Origin: Pseudomonas simiae
GTDB lineage: Bacteria; Pseudomonadota; Gammaproteobacteria; Pseudomonadales; Pseudomonadaceae
Assembly: GCF_900111895.1 (NCBI RefSeq)
Contig: NZ_FOKB01000006.1
Span: forward strand, 62,001 to 126,000
Reading direction: 5' to 3'
Length of the DNA: 64,000 nt
Shown here: positions 1-7,129 of the stretch, one piece after another
Layout of the letters: every line of letters begins with the position of its first letter
Numbering within the stretch: position 1 is the stretch's first letter
Notes under the pieces: generated by a model
Seen by the model: the letters and a program-made list of their open reading frames with translations, nothing else
Database searches by the model: none
What the model was told of the DNA's origin: nothing
Translations under genes and position numbers: made by a program

Positions 1-34
1 CAGGTGTTTTGAGCTGGGGCTTTCTTGTTATGTC

Positions 35-60
35 TGGTGACCCGGCGTCGTTTGAACTGG
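35..60. other. Candidate degenerate attL (tRNA-Arg 3'-end-like)
   Basis: The bases TGGTGACCCGGCG here match TGGTGCACCCGGCG at the tRNA 3' end (17606-17619) with one missing base, and a further TTTGAAC resembles the T-loop TTCGAAC. It has the same orientation as the tRNA copy, as expected for attL. The match is not perfect, so this may be a decayed core or chance. Confidence 0.3.
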
Positions 61-110
61 GCAGTGAGAGCACCGTATTCATTGGGTATGTTTTGTGGTG
101 CTTCGGTTAG

Positions 111-134
111 GCATACACGTGGGCATACACGGCG
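111..134. repeat. 24-bp terminal direct repeat, left copy (candidate integrase arm site)
   Basis: This 24-base sequence is identical to 17472-17495. It contains two GCATACAC units 12 bases apart. Copies lie just inside both proposed ends, about 50 bases from the left core and about 110 bases from the tRNA. This is the layout of arm-type binding sites for a tyrosine recombinase or its excisionase. Alternatively it is the crossover repeat itself. Confidence 0.6.
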
Positions 135-221
135 CTTCCCTCTGGCCACTTTTTTCGTGGTATCCCCGTAGGGTAAAGCAACACCAAATGGTTGCTGATG
201 TGGTGCTTTCCAGTTGAGTAG

Positions 222-443
222 TTACTTATTCGTTCGACCTTCTGCCGCCAGTGAGGCGAGCGCAAGAGTGATGAATCCTGCATTTTCATCCAGGGTAACC
301 AGTGCCCCTCGAATGTTCTGTGCCACTTCCGTAGATCCTCTTTGCTCAACCCAGTTTGACAGCTCCTCGATAGCTGCCCCGAGCGCCAGTTGGTTTTCAT
401 TCATGCGCTTGAGCATTGATGCGAGCAGCGAGACGTCTTGCAT
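222..443 (-). CDS. Small hypothetical cargo protein, partner of DUF4062 gene
   Basis: This 73-residue protein has no family that I recognise. It is predicted mostly helical, with a leucine/methionine-rich first half (MQDVSLLASMLKRMNENQLAL) and an alanine-rich second half. I chose the ATG at 443 because GGAG lies seven bases upstream; the in-frame ATG at 449 is only one base from that GGAG. It begins 16 bases after the stop of the DUF4062 gene, so the two are almost certainly co-transcribed, and it is the last gene before the island end. It could be an accessory or antitoxin-like partner of the DUF4062 protein, which is inference from position only. Confidence 0.6.
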   Translation of the reverse strand: MQDVSLLASMLKRMNENQLALGAAIEELSNWVEQRGSTEVAQNIRGALVTLDENAGFITLALASLAAEGRTNK

Positions 444-459
444 GAGCATTCTCCACAGT

Positions 460-1302
460 CTATAGGACGATCATGTCTGCGATCTGATACCCAAGATTTG
501 TGACCTGATAGATCTCACCTTTGTAACCTTGGCCGACGATGAGACCTTCGTGGGTCAGCTCGGCAATAGCCTGCTCCCATTTTGCGACTTCTCTTCGATC
601 ACTCTTTTCAGCGATGAGATTTTTGCCGTTTGTTTGCACGTCCGTTCCTTCCATGTATTCGACGTGAATAATTGTTCCGTGGGAATCCAAGCTCGCCTCC
701 TTCAGCAGGATCCTAGCCTCACCTGATAGTTTTGGGATCGATGTATTGGACTCTAATATTTCACCCACGCCGCTGTTTTCCGCATTGTTGAACAGGGGGT
801 GCTCGTTGACCTTCAACTGAAGGTGCCGATAGAGATTCGTACGGAAGTCGCTGAGGCTGTCATAGCTCTCATACAGTCCACGACTTTGGCAGTCGGTCTT
901 GAATTTCTTAACCGCGGCAGCCTGATCAAGATCGACAGTGTCCATGGCAACGGGTTGAGATGAGAAATAGAGCATTGCCGGTTTGCCCGACTGAATATGC
1001 TTTTCTAGCTCTTCAACGGTGCCGCTTGCGTATTCATCGGTAGGGGTACCAATCCGTGTCCAAAATACCCCTATAAGAAGATCGCATTTTCCTAGGATTT
1101 GCTTGTTGATGATGGCCTGGGGGGAAGCCCCCATTTCTGGAGATGAGTGGGACTCCCACCCAATGGGTAGCAAGACGATCTTCCGAGCGTTTGAATTGAC
1201 CGCGTTCCACTCATAGATGACGTCACGAACGATGGTGCGCTCAGAGGCAACATCACCTGGTGAGGCGATCATCACGTTGAAGGTTTCAGCTGTATAGCTC
1301 AT
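460..1302 (-). CDS. DUF4062 (TIR-like) domain protein
   Basis: The 280-residue protein opens with FNVMIASPGDVASERTIV and continues with a Rossmann-like pattern (LLPIGWESHS, CDLLIGVFWTRIGTPT, SGTVEELEKH). This is the signature of DUF4062, a TIR-related fold found in signalling and defence proteins. Residues from about 195 form a small tail with a winged-helix look (ELTHEGLIVGQGYKGEIYQVT), perhaps a sensor or DNA contact. There is no membrane segment. GAGG lies seven bases before the ATG. It heads a two-gene unit with the 73-residue gene downstream. Family members are often fused to or encoded beside NTPases; here there is none, so the output, NAD hydrolysis or simple binding, is unknown. Confidence 0.8.
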   Translation of the reverse strand: MSYTAETFNVMIASPGDVASERTIVRDVIYEWNAVNSNARKIVLLPIGWESHSSPEMGASPQAIINKQILGKCDLLIGVFWTRIGTPTDEYASGTVEELEKHIQSGKPAMLYFSSQPVAMDTVDLDQAAAVKKFKTDCQSRGLYESYDSLSDFRTNLYRHLQLKVNEHPLFNNAENSGVGEILESNTSIPKLSGEARILLKEASLDSHGTIIHVEYMEGTDVQTNGKNLIAEKSDRREVAKWEQAIAELTHEGLIVGQGYKGEIYQVTNLGYQIADMIVL

Positions 1303-1397
1303 TGCACATCCTCTGTGTTGGAAGATCGATCTGTAGGTAAATGGCCTATAGCATTGGAGGCAATTAACTTCGCTTTCGGATCACGTTAAGGCTTCCA

Positions 1398-1598
1398 TCA
1401 GCAACGGTATCGATCACGAATGAACTGGTTGTAATAGGAGCCTTTTGATCCCGCTAACATCAGGCCTTGGTGTATCGCTGGCGGGACGTTACAGAAGTCA
1501 TAGGAGTGACCCTGTTGAAAGCGGATACACATTTTCCTCGTGTCCGGATCGTAACCCACAGAGGTCATTGCACCAGAGCGAACGGCAATCATGTCCAT
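1398..1598 (-). CDS. KTSC domain protein
   Basis: The 66-residue protein matches the KTSC domain end to end: a VGYDPDTRKMCIRFQQG strand pair, then a YDFCNVPPAIHQGL segment, then a SKGSYYNQFIRDRY tail. The domain is short and often occurs alone in phages, satellites and integrated elements, where its role is unknown; it may bind nucleic acid. It is a single gene about 95 bases upstream of the DUF4062 gene on the same strand, with GGGAAAA before the start as a weak ribosome site. Confidence 0.85.
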   Translation of the reverse strand: MDMIAVRSGAMTSVGYDPDTRKMCIRFQQGHSYDFCNVPPAIHQGLMLAGSKGSYYNQFIRDRYRC

Positions 1599-1874
1599 AG
1601 CATTTTCCCAAACGTGCGGCCTTTCAGTAGGCCAACCCGTTTGATACTAGCTGAGCCGCGCTCGTCTGGAGCCTTCTCTCCCAAACGTGCGGGGGCCCCT
1701 GGAGCTATCTTGAGGGTACGGGGCATGAAACCCGCGGGACTGAGTTAGTGGGAAGTTCTGAAAGTTACTGAAATTTCAATCGTTGAAATTGAAAGGATCT
1801 TGAAGAAAAAAGGGGATCCTTACCGGAACGGTATCGGTCCTCGGTTTTGTTCGGGATTGTAAACGGATGGCTCG

Positions 1875-1897
1875 GTCAACTCAGTCAACCAGTCAAC
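1875..1897 (+). repeat. GTCAAC triple repeat
   Basis: GTCAAC occurs at 1875, 1884 and 1892, that is 9 and 8 bases apart. The near-helical spacing suggests a protein-binding array. Confidence 0.45.
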
Positions 1898-2005
1898 TAA
1901 CTTTGGAGCCCAGCCACTAACGAGATCCGGCGGGTTCTATGCCCCGTGTCTATCCGAAATGCCCAGGGTCCCCAGCGGCTTTCCGATTCATAGGGCAAAT
2001 GCACT

Positions 2006-2040
2006 GGTGAACAGCAGTTCACCCGGTTCACCTGTTCACT
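2006..2040. repeat. GGTGAAC-type iterons (P4 alpha-protein-like sites)
   Basis: GGTGAACA is present at 2006-2013 on the plus strand. Three minus-strand relatives follow at 2016-2023, 2025-2032 and 2033-2040. GGTGAACA is, as I recall, the core of the type I iterons bound by the phage P4 alpha primase-helicase at its origin. The resemblance fits the primase in this element; binding is inferred. Confidence 0.5.
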
Positions 2041-2203
2041 AAGCTGGGCACCTTTCCGCTGCCACGATCACGCGGGTTCCCTACCCCGTATCTTCAAGAA
2101 TGCGCCAGGGTCCTCACTATCGAACCAAAGCCAAGAGCTTGATCGACCTCGCTTCGCTGGAGGGGCAATACTAATGGGGCTAGGGGGGATACCCTAATAA
2201 ACC

Positions 2204-2325
2204 GTGTTACGAGTGTTACGGGTGTTACGCTTTTATTTAAGTATATGATTTTAAAGGACTTATATTGTGTTATACAGCTTCGACTCGTTTGCCGATATAC
2301 GTGTTACATCGCAAATAGGTGTTAC
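2204..2325 (+). repeat. Left GTGTTAC iteron module
   Basis: Exact GTGTTAC copies start at 2204, 2213, 2222, 2301 and 2319, giving offsets 0, 9, 18, 97 and 115; a GTGTTAT copy starts at 2267. An AT-rich stretch (2231-2266) separates the tandem triplet from the rest. The same set of offsets occurs in inverted orientation at 16173 downwards. Confidence 0.75.
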
Positions 2326-2460
2326 ACCATGATGCACTGGAGCAGCGGCTTGTGATGATTGAGGCAGGAGGTCATCGACCTAGGGGCTTTTGCCTATAAG
2401 GGCAGCTACCGACCATTAACAGACAAATATCAAGCGAGTATAGCGAGCTCGACAGTGATA

Positions 2461-2476
2461 CTGTTTTTATATACAG
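2461..2476. promoter_or_regulatory. LexA-like SOS box upstream of the ndpA-like gene
   Basis: CTGTTTTTATATACAG fits CTG-N10-CAG with an AT-rich centre, the gamma-proteobacterial LexA operator pattern. It lies 131 bases before the GTG start at 2608 and would link the downstream genes to DNA damage. Binding is inferred. Confidence 0.55.
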
Positions 2477-2607
2477 TTAGGCTGTCAGTTTCTCTCAGTT
2501 GGTTCGGTCGACCGCTATAGGATGCAGGCGGCAGACCAATGATCATTTGCAGGTCAACCCTGACTCTCGTAATCTCACATTGACATTACTGAAATGGAAG
2601 TCGACTT

Positions 2608-3741
2608 GTGATCACGCTGAAAACCGCCATCATCCACAGTTTCAAAAAGATTGCTCATACAGGTCTCGTTTCTGACGTGGTGAAAAAGGACGTTGTCCTC
2701 GACACACAAAACCCAGCTTTAGAGTCCCTGGTCGAAGGCATCAACGGTCTGATTGGTAAAGAAGGAAACAGTGTGGTCTACGGACAATTCGCTGACGACG
2801 GTCGCCAAGGTCCGTTTCCCGATCGGTTTAGTGCTTACGCGAATGTCTGTGGTGATGAGGCTGCATTTATCGCGTTAACCCACTTAGCAATGGATCAGCT
2901 TGTCCAGCAGGCGAGGGACCAAACCTTGGCCACTGGGGGCCACATTCTCTGCGCGCAATACACCTCCGGTGCGTCTGACTTCTTTCTGGTCGCTAGCATC
3001 AAACAGCGTGGCGGCATCCAGCTCGATGAAAACTACGTGCCCAAAGCCATTCAGGAAGTGGACCTGAAAACTGTTCAGCAGGCAGCCAGGATCAACTTTG
3101 TGAAATTCGCGTCGGTTACTGCCGCAGCCGTAGGTGTTACTGCAGACAATACGGTTGTAGATGCTGAGGACGTAGAAGAGGTTGATTCTACCTATCTGTG
3201 CTTTATCAGCCGCGGTCGGGACAGCCAGGCTTCTGACTATTTCATCTCCGCTTTGGGATGCGCCAAAGGCGTGGCATCCGGCCGGGCAACCAAAAATGCC
3301 ATTGATTACGTTGGCCGTTTCTTCCGTAATAATAAAGAGCTCAAGCCCTTTGCTTACAAGGCGAAAGAGGCGGTTGTACGATATTTGCAAGATCGACTGG
3401 TGGATGGAAAGCCCGCTCGGTTAGATGCGATCTGCCATGCGGCAATTCAGCACGTTCCGCCTGATCTGGTCGATGAAATTGCAGGACTGAAGGACTATCT
3501 CAACGATGAAAAACATCGCGTCCCTGAGGACTTTACTGTCAATGCCAAGTCGCTGAAGGAGAAGACCAGGATCAAAGGCGAAGCTGCAAGCTGGTCGCTT
3601 CAATTCGAACGTGGTGCCTTGGGGAAGGAGGCAACGTCCGATGTTTATTACGATGAGAGTCGCAAGAAGCTGACCCTTTCAAACATGAACCAGGAACTGG
3701 TCGATTTGATTGAAAAAGAGCTGCAGGCCAGGGTTGGGTAA
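2608..3741 (+). CDS. NdpA/YejK-like nucleoid-associated protein
   Basis: The 377-residue protein resembles the NdpA (YejK) nucleoid-associated family over its whole length: an N-terminal IIHSFKK start, a central SDFFLVASIKQRGG strand region, then CFISRGRDSQASDYFISALGC and a C-terminal LQFERGALG segment. Family members bind DNA or associate with the nucleoid. The start is GTG with GGAAG about eight bases upstream. Its stop is three bases from the next start, so it is translationally linked to a membrane protein gene. Housekeeping yejK is not normally in that context. Inside a satellite, and downstream of an SOS-like box, it is more likely a sensor or effector in phage conflict, or a counter to host silencing. 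Confidence 0.75.
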   Translation: MITLKTAIIHSFKKIAHTGLVSDVVKKDVVLDTQNPALESLVEGINGLIGKEGNSVVYGQFADDGRQGPFPDRFSAYANVCGDEAAFIALTHLAMDQLVQQARDQTLATGGHILCAQYTSGASDFFLVASIKQRGGIQLDENYVPKAIQEVDLKTVQQAARINFVKFASVTAAAVGVTADNTVVDAEDVEEVDSTYLCFISRGRDSQASDYFISALGCAKGVASGRATKNAIDYVGRFFRNNKELKPFAYKAKEAVVRYLQDRLVDGKPARLDAICHAAIQHVPPDLVDEIAGLKDYLNDEKHRVPEDFTVNAKSLKEKTRIKGEAASWSLQFERGALGKEATSDVYYDESRKKLTLSNMNQELVDLIEKELQARVG

Positions 3742-3744
3742 GCC

Positions 3745-5007
3745 ATGTTTTTCAATGTCGTGGCCCTGTATAGGGCAATGGGAGCGCCAGCCATCGAAGG
3801 CGGTGTGGTCTCCTATGAAGGATTGCTCACTACTGACATCGCTGCCGCGCTGCAGGCGTGCAAGGATCTGCAGCCCGAATTCGGGAAAATCCAGCATCAT
3901 GAAATAGTTGAAGGTGGTGCCGTAGAGATCGAGTTACGCCTACCTACGAATGAATCGGGCCGATTTTACGCAAACGTTAGCGACTTGGCCCGGAACGGGT
4001 CACTGGGCAAAGGGCAGTTTCCGCAGAACGTGTACGTCGTTGACTTGGGTTGGGCAGATTTCGACGCTAGCGAACCAACACAAATTAAAAAGCTCAGACG
4101 AGTTTGTAGGTTAATCGAGCTTCTGGCGTTGTTGGCAATCGGTGTGGACAAGGACAGTAGCCCAGATACATATAATTTGTTCTTCGCTTTGCCTCCCGAC
4201 GGCGAAAAACCACCCAGGACGTTTCTTCTGCCGACGCAGGTTGATGAACATGTTCTTGGCCATGAACTCAGGCATGTCAGTTTGCTTGAGGAGATTCTCA
4301 ACCGAAAAAATGAGAACAAGGCTCATCTCTCAGAACGCAAACTGATGATCCGTATGGCGATTGCAAATGTAATTGAGAAGTTTGAAAACGAGCCAAATCA
4401 CTTCCTCGTAGTGGTTCGCGAATGGAATGAGGTCCTCACTACCTACCGCGCTAATTTACAAACTTACGTCTACAGCTTTTCTTTCGAGAAGGCTCGGCGC
4501 GAATTGGCACAGGCGGAAATCGACTATGGGACCAAGCTCAGCGGCGTATTGGGTGACATTGCTGGCAAAATGCTTGCACTCCCGGTGTCTTTTGCTGGAT
4601 GGGTTGTCCTGAACAACAGTACTTCCGCTTTTGAAGGGTTCGTTCTAGTACTAGGCTTGATTGTTGTTTCGCTGGTCTTACTCGCCATCTTGCACAATCA
4701 AATACTTCAGACAGACCGCTTGTTACATAGCTTCAATGTTGTTTTCGACGATTTTAGAGGCAAAATAAAAACCTATCCCCCGAAGCTTCAGGTCCTGCTC
4801 AGAATTACAATTGAGCAAGTCGAAAAACAGGGGCTTTCATTGCGGCGTACATTTCAGCTATTGCAGGTACTGGCGTTATTACCTGCAGCCGGGGCCATGC
4901 TGGTGGCTCTCGTAAAATATTGGAACTCATTCCTATGGGTTGTTGTTACTGCCATATCGGTAATTGCCGCTGGTCCTACTATTGACCCGATTTTTCTAAG
5001 CCCTTAG
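3745..5007 (+). CDS. Four-helix membrane protein coupled to NdpA-like gene
   Basis: I do not recognise a family for this 420-residue protein. Residues 1 to about 265 are soluble, with charged helices near 165-270 (HELRHVSLLEEILNRKNENK; FEKARRELAQAEIDYGTKL). Hydrophobic segments follow at about 275-291, 296-317, 370-392 and 394-414, and the protein ends shortly after the last one. The shape, a cytosolic domain with a C-terminal four-helix membrane module, is common among abortive-infection effectors that damage the membrane. The start lies three bases after the ndpA-like stop. The pairing of a DNA-associated protein with a membrane protein recalls the logic of Kiwa but not its sequences. Confidence 0.65.
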   Translation: MFFNVVALYRAMGAPAIEGGVVSYEGLLTTDIAAALQACKDLQPEFGKIQHHEIVEGGAVEIELRLPTNESGRFYANVSDLARNGSLGKGQFPQNVYVVDLGWADFDASEPTQIKKLRRVCRLIELLALLAIGVDKDSSPDTYNLFFALPPDGEKPPRTFLLPTQVDEHVLGHELRHVSLLEEILNRKNENKAHLSERKLMIRMAIANVIEKFENEPNHFLVVVREWNEVLTTYRANLQTYVYSFSFEKARRELAQAEIDYGTKLSGVLGDIAGKMLALPVSFAGWVVLNNSTSAFEGFVLVLGLIVVSLVLLAILHNQILQTDRLLHSFNVVFDDFRGKIKTYPPKLQVLLRITIEQVEKQGLSLRRTFQLLQVLALLPAAGAMLVALVKYWNSFLWVVVTAISVIAAGPTIDPIFLSP

Positions 5008-5265
5008 ACAGAGGATATCGCATATAAATGCTAAAGAAATGCGATGTTTGCTTCTGACCGATTTTAGCCCTTCGTTAGATTCAGCAGTCGGACAAAAAGT
5101 CAATAAAATGCGTCTGCGAAATGAAGATTTATTCGGATCGCAAACGAGGCATGTCTAACTCGCGAAAATTGTTATTATGCTTTAGTTAAAAACTAATTCC
5201 AAATCTCCACTGCAAGCTTCCTTTGCAGGATAGATTCATAATCAGAGTATTGCAGAGGTAAACCT

Positions 5266-5733
5266 GTGTCTGAAACTACAGATATCGTTAGTGCAGCTGG
5301 TAGTGCAATCTCGGCATTTGCGGCCTGCGTAGCTGCGGTCGGGGTTTGGTACGCTCGACACCAGCTAAAGACCAGTCGTGAGATCGCGCAACTTCAATTT
5401 GAGGACGCATTGGGGAAGGAATATCGCGAATTGGCTGGAGAGCTGTCGAAAAAGGCTTTAATGGGCGATCGCTTAAACGACGATGAATACGAAGAAGCCT
5501 TCGACGAACTGTACCGATATGTAGACCTGACCAACGAGCAAATCTCGCTTCGATCACGTGGACGCATTACTTCGAGTGTTTGGGGAAGTTGGTCAGAGGG
5601 AATTGAGGCGAATTTAAATCTACCGGCATTTTCGCAGGCGTGGACTGAGATTAAGGCTAGGTCCAAAGGATTCGAAGAGCTTCGTCGCCTGGAGCGAGAA
5701 AATTTCAAGAGTGACCCAAAATATTGGCGCTGA
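5266..5733 (+). CDS. Small single-pass membrane protein, cargo
   Basis: The 155-residue protein has one N-terminal membrane segment (about residues 10-29, AGSAISAFAACVAAVGVWYA), then a charged, largely helical cytosolic part ending in a basic tail. No family is recognised; proteins of this layout are frequent in defence islands. The start is GTG with AGAGG seven bases upstream. A 258-base AT-rich gap with two small hairpins (5182-5196, 5210-5228) separates it from the preceding membrane protein, so it may have its own promoter or belong to the same unit. Confidence 0.65.
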   Translation: MSETTDIVSAAGSAISAFAACVAAVGVWYARHQLKTSREIAQLQFEDALGKEYRELAGELSKKALMGDRLNDDEYEEAFDELYRYVDLTNEQISLRSRGRITSSVWGSWSEGIEANLNLPAFSQAWTEIKARSKGFEELRRLERENFKSDPKYWR

Positions 5734-5871
5734 GCTTAAGTCTAATCTTGCAGGTCAAGCCGAGTGTGTTCATCTTAGTTATTTATTGGCCACTGCATCC
5801 GTATGTGATGGGGCGGGTTAGCGTCGTCGTCTTACTGAAGAAGGTAAAAGTATCATTGCGCGCTCGCCCTA

Positions 5872-6819
5872 TTATTCTGGGGTTTCAGAGTTTCTGACTT
5901 TGTGGATCATGTTTAGCAGGCCATTTCTACTATTTTTCCCTGCTGTGGCATTCTCATACTCGTCTTGAGTCATTCCATATATGCCGACCTCATAAGACTT
6001 TCCTGTAGGCATCCAAACAAAGTTATCGTCATCGTCTAGACGCTCAGCTGATTTGACTACTTCAAACTCCATCATGCCAAATCTTCTAAGCTTTCCTATC
6101 TTTACTATCAAGCATGAAACATTGTGAAAGCACTGATCCGACTCAATGGCCTTCACCGCTAAATTGAATCCTCCCCGATCCTTCACGCTTGGAAACACTA
6201 TCGCCCCTACGTTGACTTTTGAATAAATTGCTTGGCTGAGAGCACGACTGAAGCGATAACCAGAGCTAGAAGCATTAGGATCTGCAAGCACGTGAGCGAA
6301 AAATTTGTCGATGTAGATTTTCATCAACGCCTGTTCGGGAGGCATCGAATTAATAAACTTTGAAATCGTCATCTCAGGGTCTTGACCAGAAAAGTGCATG
6401 TAGCCATTTTTCTGAACGTTTGAGTACTCCCCAATTACCGCCAAACGAATAGGTGATTCATTTAAAATCCTGAAACCGGCCAGCTGAATGAGTTGGCCTT
6501 CTTTCGCTTCTATTTCAGCTAACGCTGTTTCTTTTCTTGCTGCAATGTAAAGGCAAGGTACTCCTCGATCGTTAAACCTACCAAGTTTTGCGAATTCAGC
6601 CGGCGGGTAGCCCATCTCAGAAAGATTCGAAAATGGTTCGCTTTCAATCGCTCGGGCACGCCAAAAAATACTTCCCCTGCCATACATAAGTGAGAGAATT
6701 TTATAATGCTCGAAGAGAGGAGCGATTATATGGATAAAGTCTGCCTCGGAACTGCTTTTAAGCGCTTTGTCAAAAATGTACTCGCAATCGTCGAGGTTCA
6801 TAATTTTTAAGCCTAACAT
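5872..6819 (-). CDS. Stand-alone RES-domain protein (putative NAD-degrading toxin)
   Basis: The 315-residue protein has RES-family features: FWRAR at 52-56 (the Arg), GRFNDRG near 80-86, LYIAARKETALAEI at 90-103 (the Glu) and a later YRFSRALSQAIY plus VFPSVKDRGG region (the Ser). RES toxins such as MbcT and ParT attack NAD or use it to modify proteins. Canonical RES toxins sit directly after an Xre/MbcA-type antitoxin; none is seen on either side here. It is also longer than typical RES toxins, with about 50 extra N-terminal and 60 extra C-terminal residues. This suggests self-inhibition or activation by infection. Either ATG, 6819 or 6801, could be the start. It is convergent with the gene at 5266 and followed upstream by the nuclease gene on the same strand. 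Confidence 0.75.
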   Translation of the reverse strand: MLGLKIMNLDDCEYIFDKALKSSSEADFIHIIAPLFEHYKILSLMYGRGSIFWRARAIESEPFSNLSEMGYPPAEFAKLGRFNDRGVPCLYIAARKETALAEIEAKEGQLIQLAGFRILNESPIRLAVIGEYSNVQKNGYMHFSGQDPEMTISKFINSMPPEQALMKIYIDKFFAHVLADPNASSSGYRFSRALSQAIYSKVNVGAIVFPSVKDRGGFNLAVKAIESDQCFHNVSCLIVKIGKLRRFGMMEFEVVKSAERLDDDDNFVWMPTGKSYEVGIYGMTQDEYENATAGKNSRNGLLNMIHKVRNSETPE

Positions 6820-7129
6820 TTGAGGTCAGGTTGTAGCTCGTTAGAGCCTAGATGCCTGATTTTAATGGGCGCACTTCAATACACTAAAAGAGGCCCCGAA
6901 AATATCGTTTGCAGGATAGCACCTCCCCACCCAATCTGCTGCCAATGGCGGCTGTTGGCCGATTGCTGCCCGTCACGAACGGCAGAAATCGGCCAGAAGC
7001 GGACATTCGCAAGCGACCGCTAACGCGTAGGACGGTCGGCTTGGAGATCTCTACTTTACAAGGTGCGGCTCCTGTTTCTGCCTAAAATGGCTTCGAAGAG
7101 CTACGCGAGCCGCCGAATGCTGCGTAAAG

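Larger units (their letters stand above)
1691..2116. repeat. Three diverged ~45-base repeats (one inverted, two direct)
   Basis: Copies lie at 1691-1734 (minus orientation), 1930-1974 and 2072-2116. All begin GCGGGTT, keep CCCCGT about 12 bases in, and end with CCAGGG. They differ at about a third of positions, so they are old or functionally constrained rather than recent duplications. No gene is associated with them. Confidence 0.55.
1599..2607. other. 1-kb repeat-rich intergenic region (candidate replication/control region)
   Basis: No convincing gene is seen in this interval. It holds two copies of TCCCAAACGTGCGG (1606-1619, 1679-1692), three copies of a 45-base diverged repeat, three GTCAAC repeats, four GGTGAAC-type repeats, the left GTGTTAC iteron module and a LexA-like box. 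An AT-rich stretch lies at 2231-2266. This density of short phased repeats is typical of a replication origin or a heavily regulated promoter. Confidence 0.6.

Noticed and set aside
111..134. 24-bp repeat as the actual crossover core
   Set aside because: At the right it lies about 110 bases from the tRNA, outside the expected tRNA 3'-end core, so arm-type sites are more likely. Not excluded.
1606..2331. CRISPR array
   Set aside because: Repeats are short or diverged, lack regular unique spacers, and no cas genes are present.
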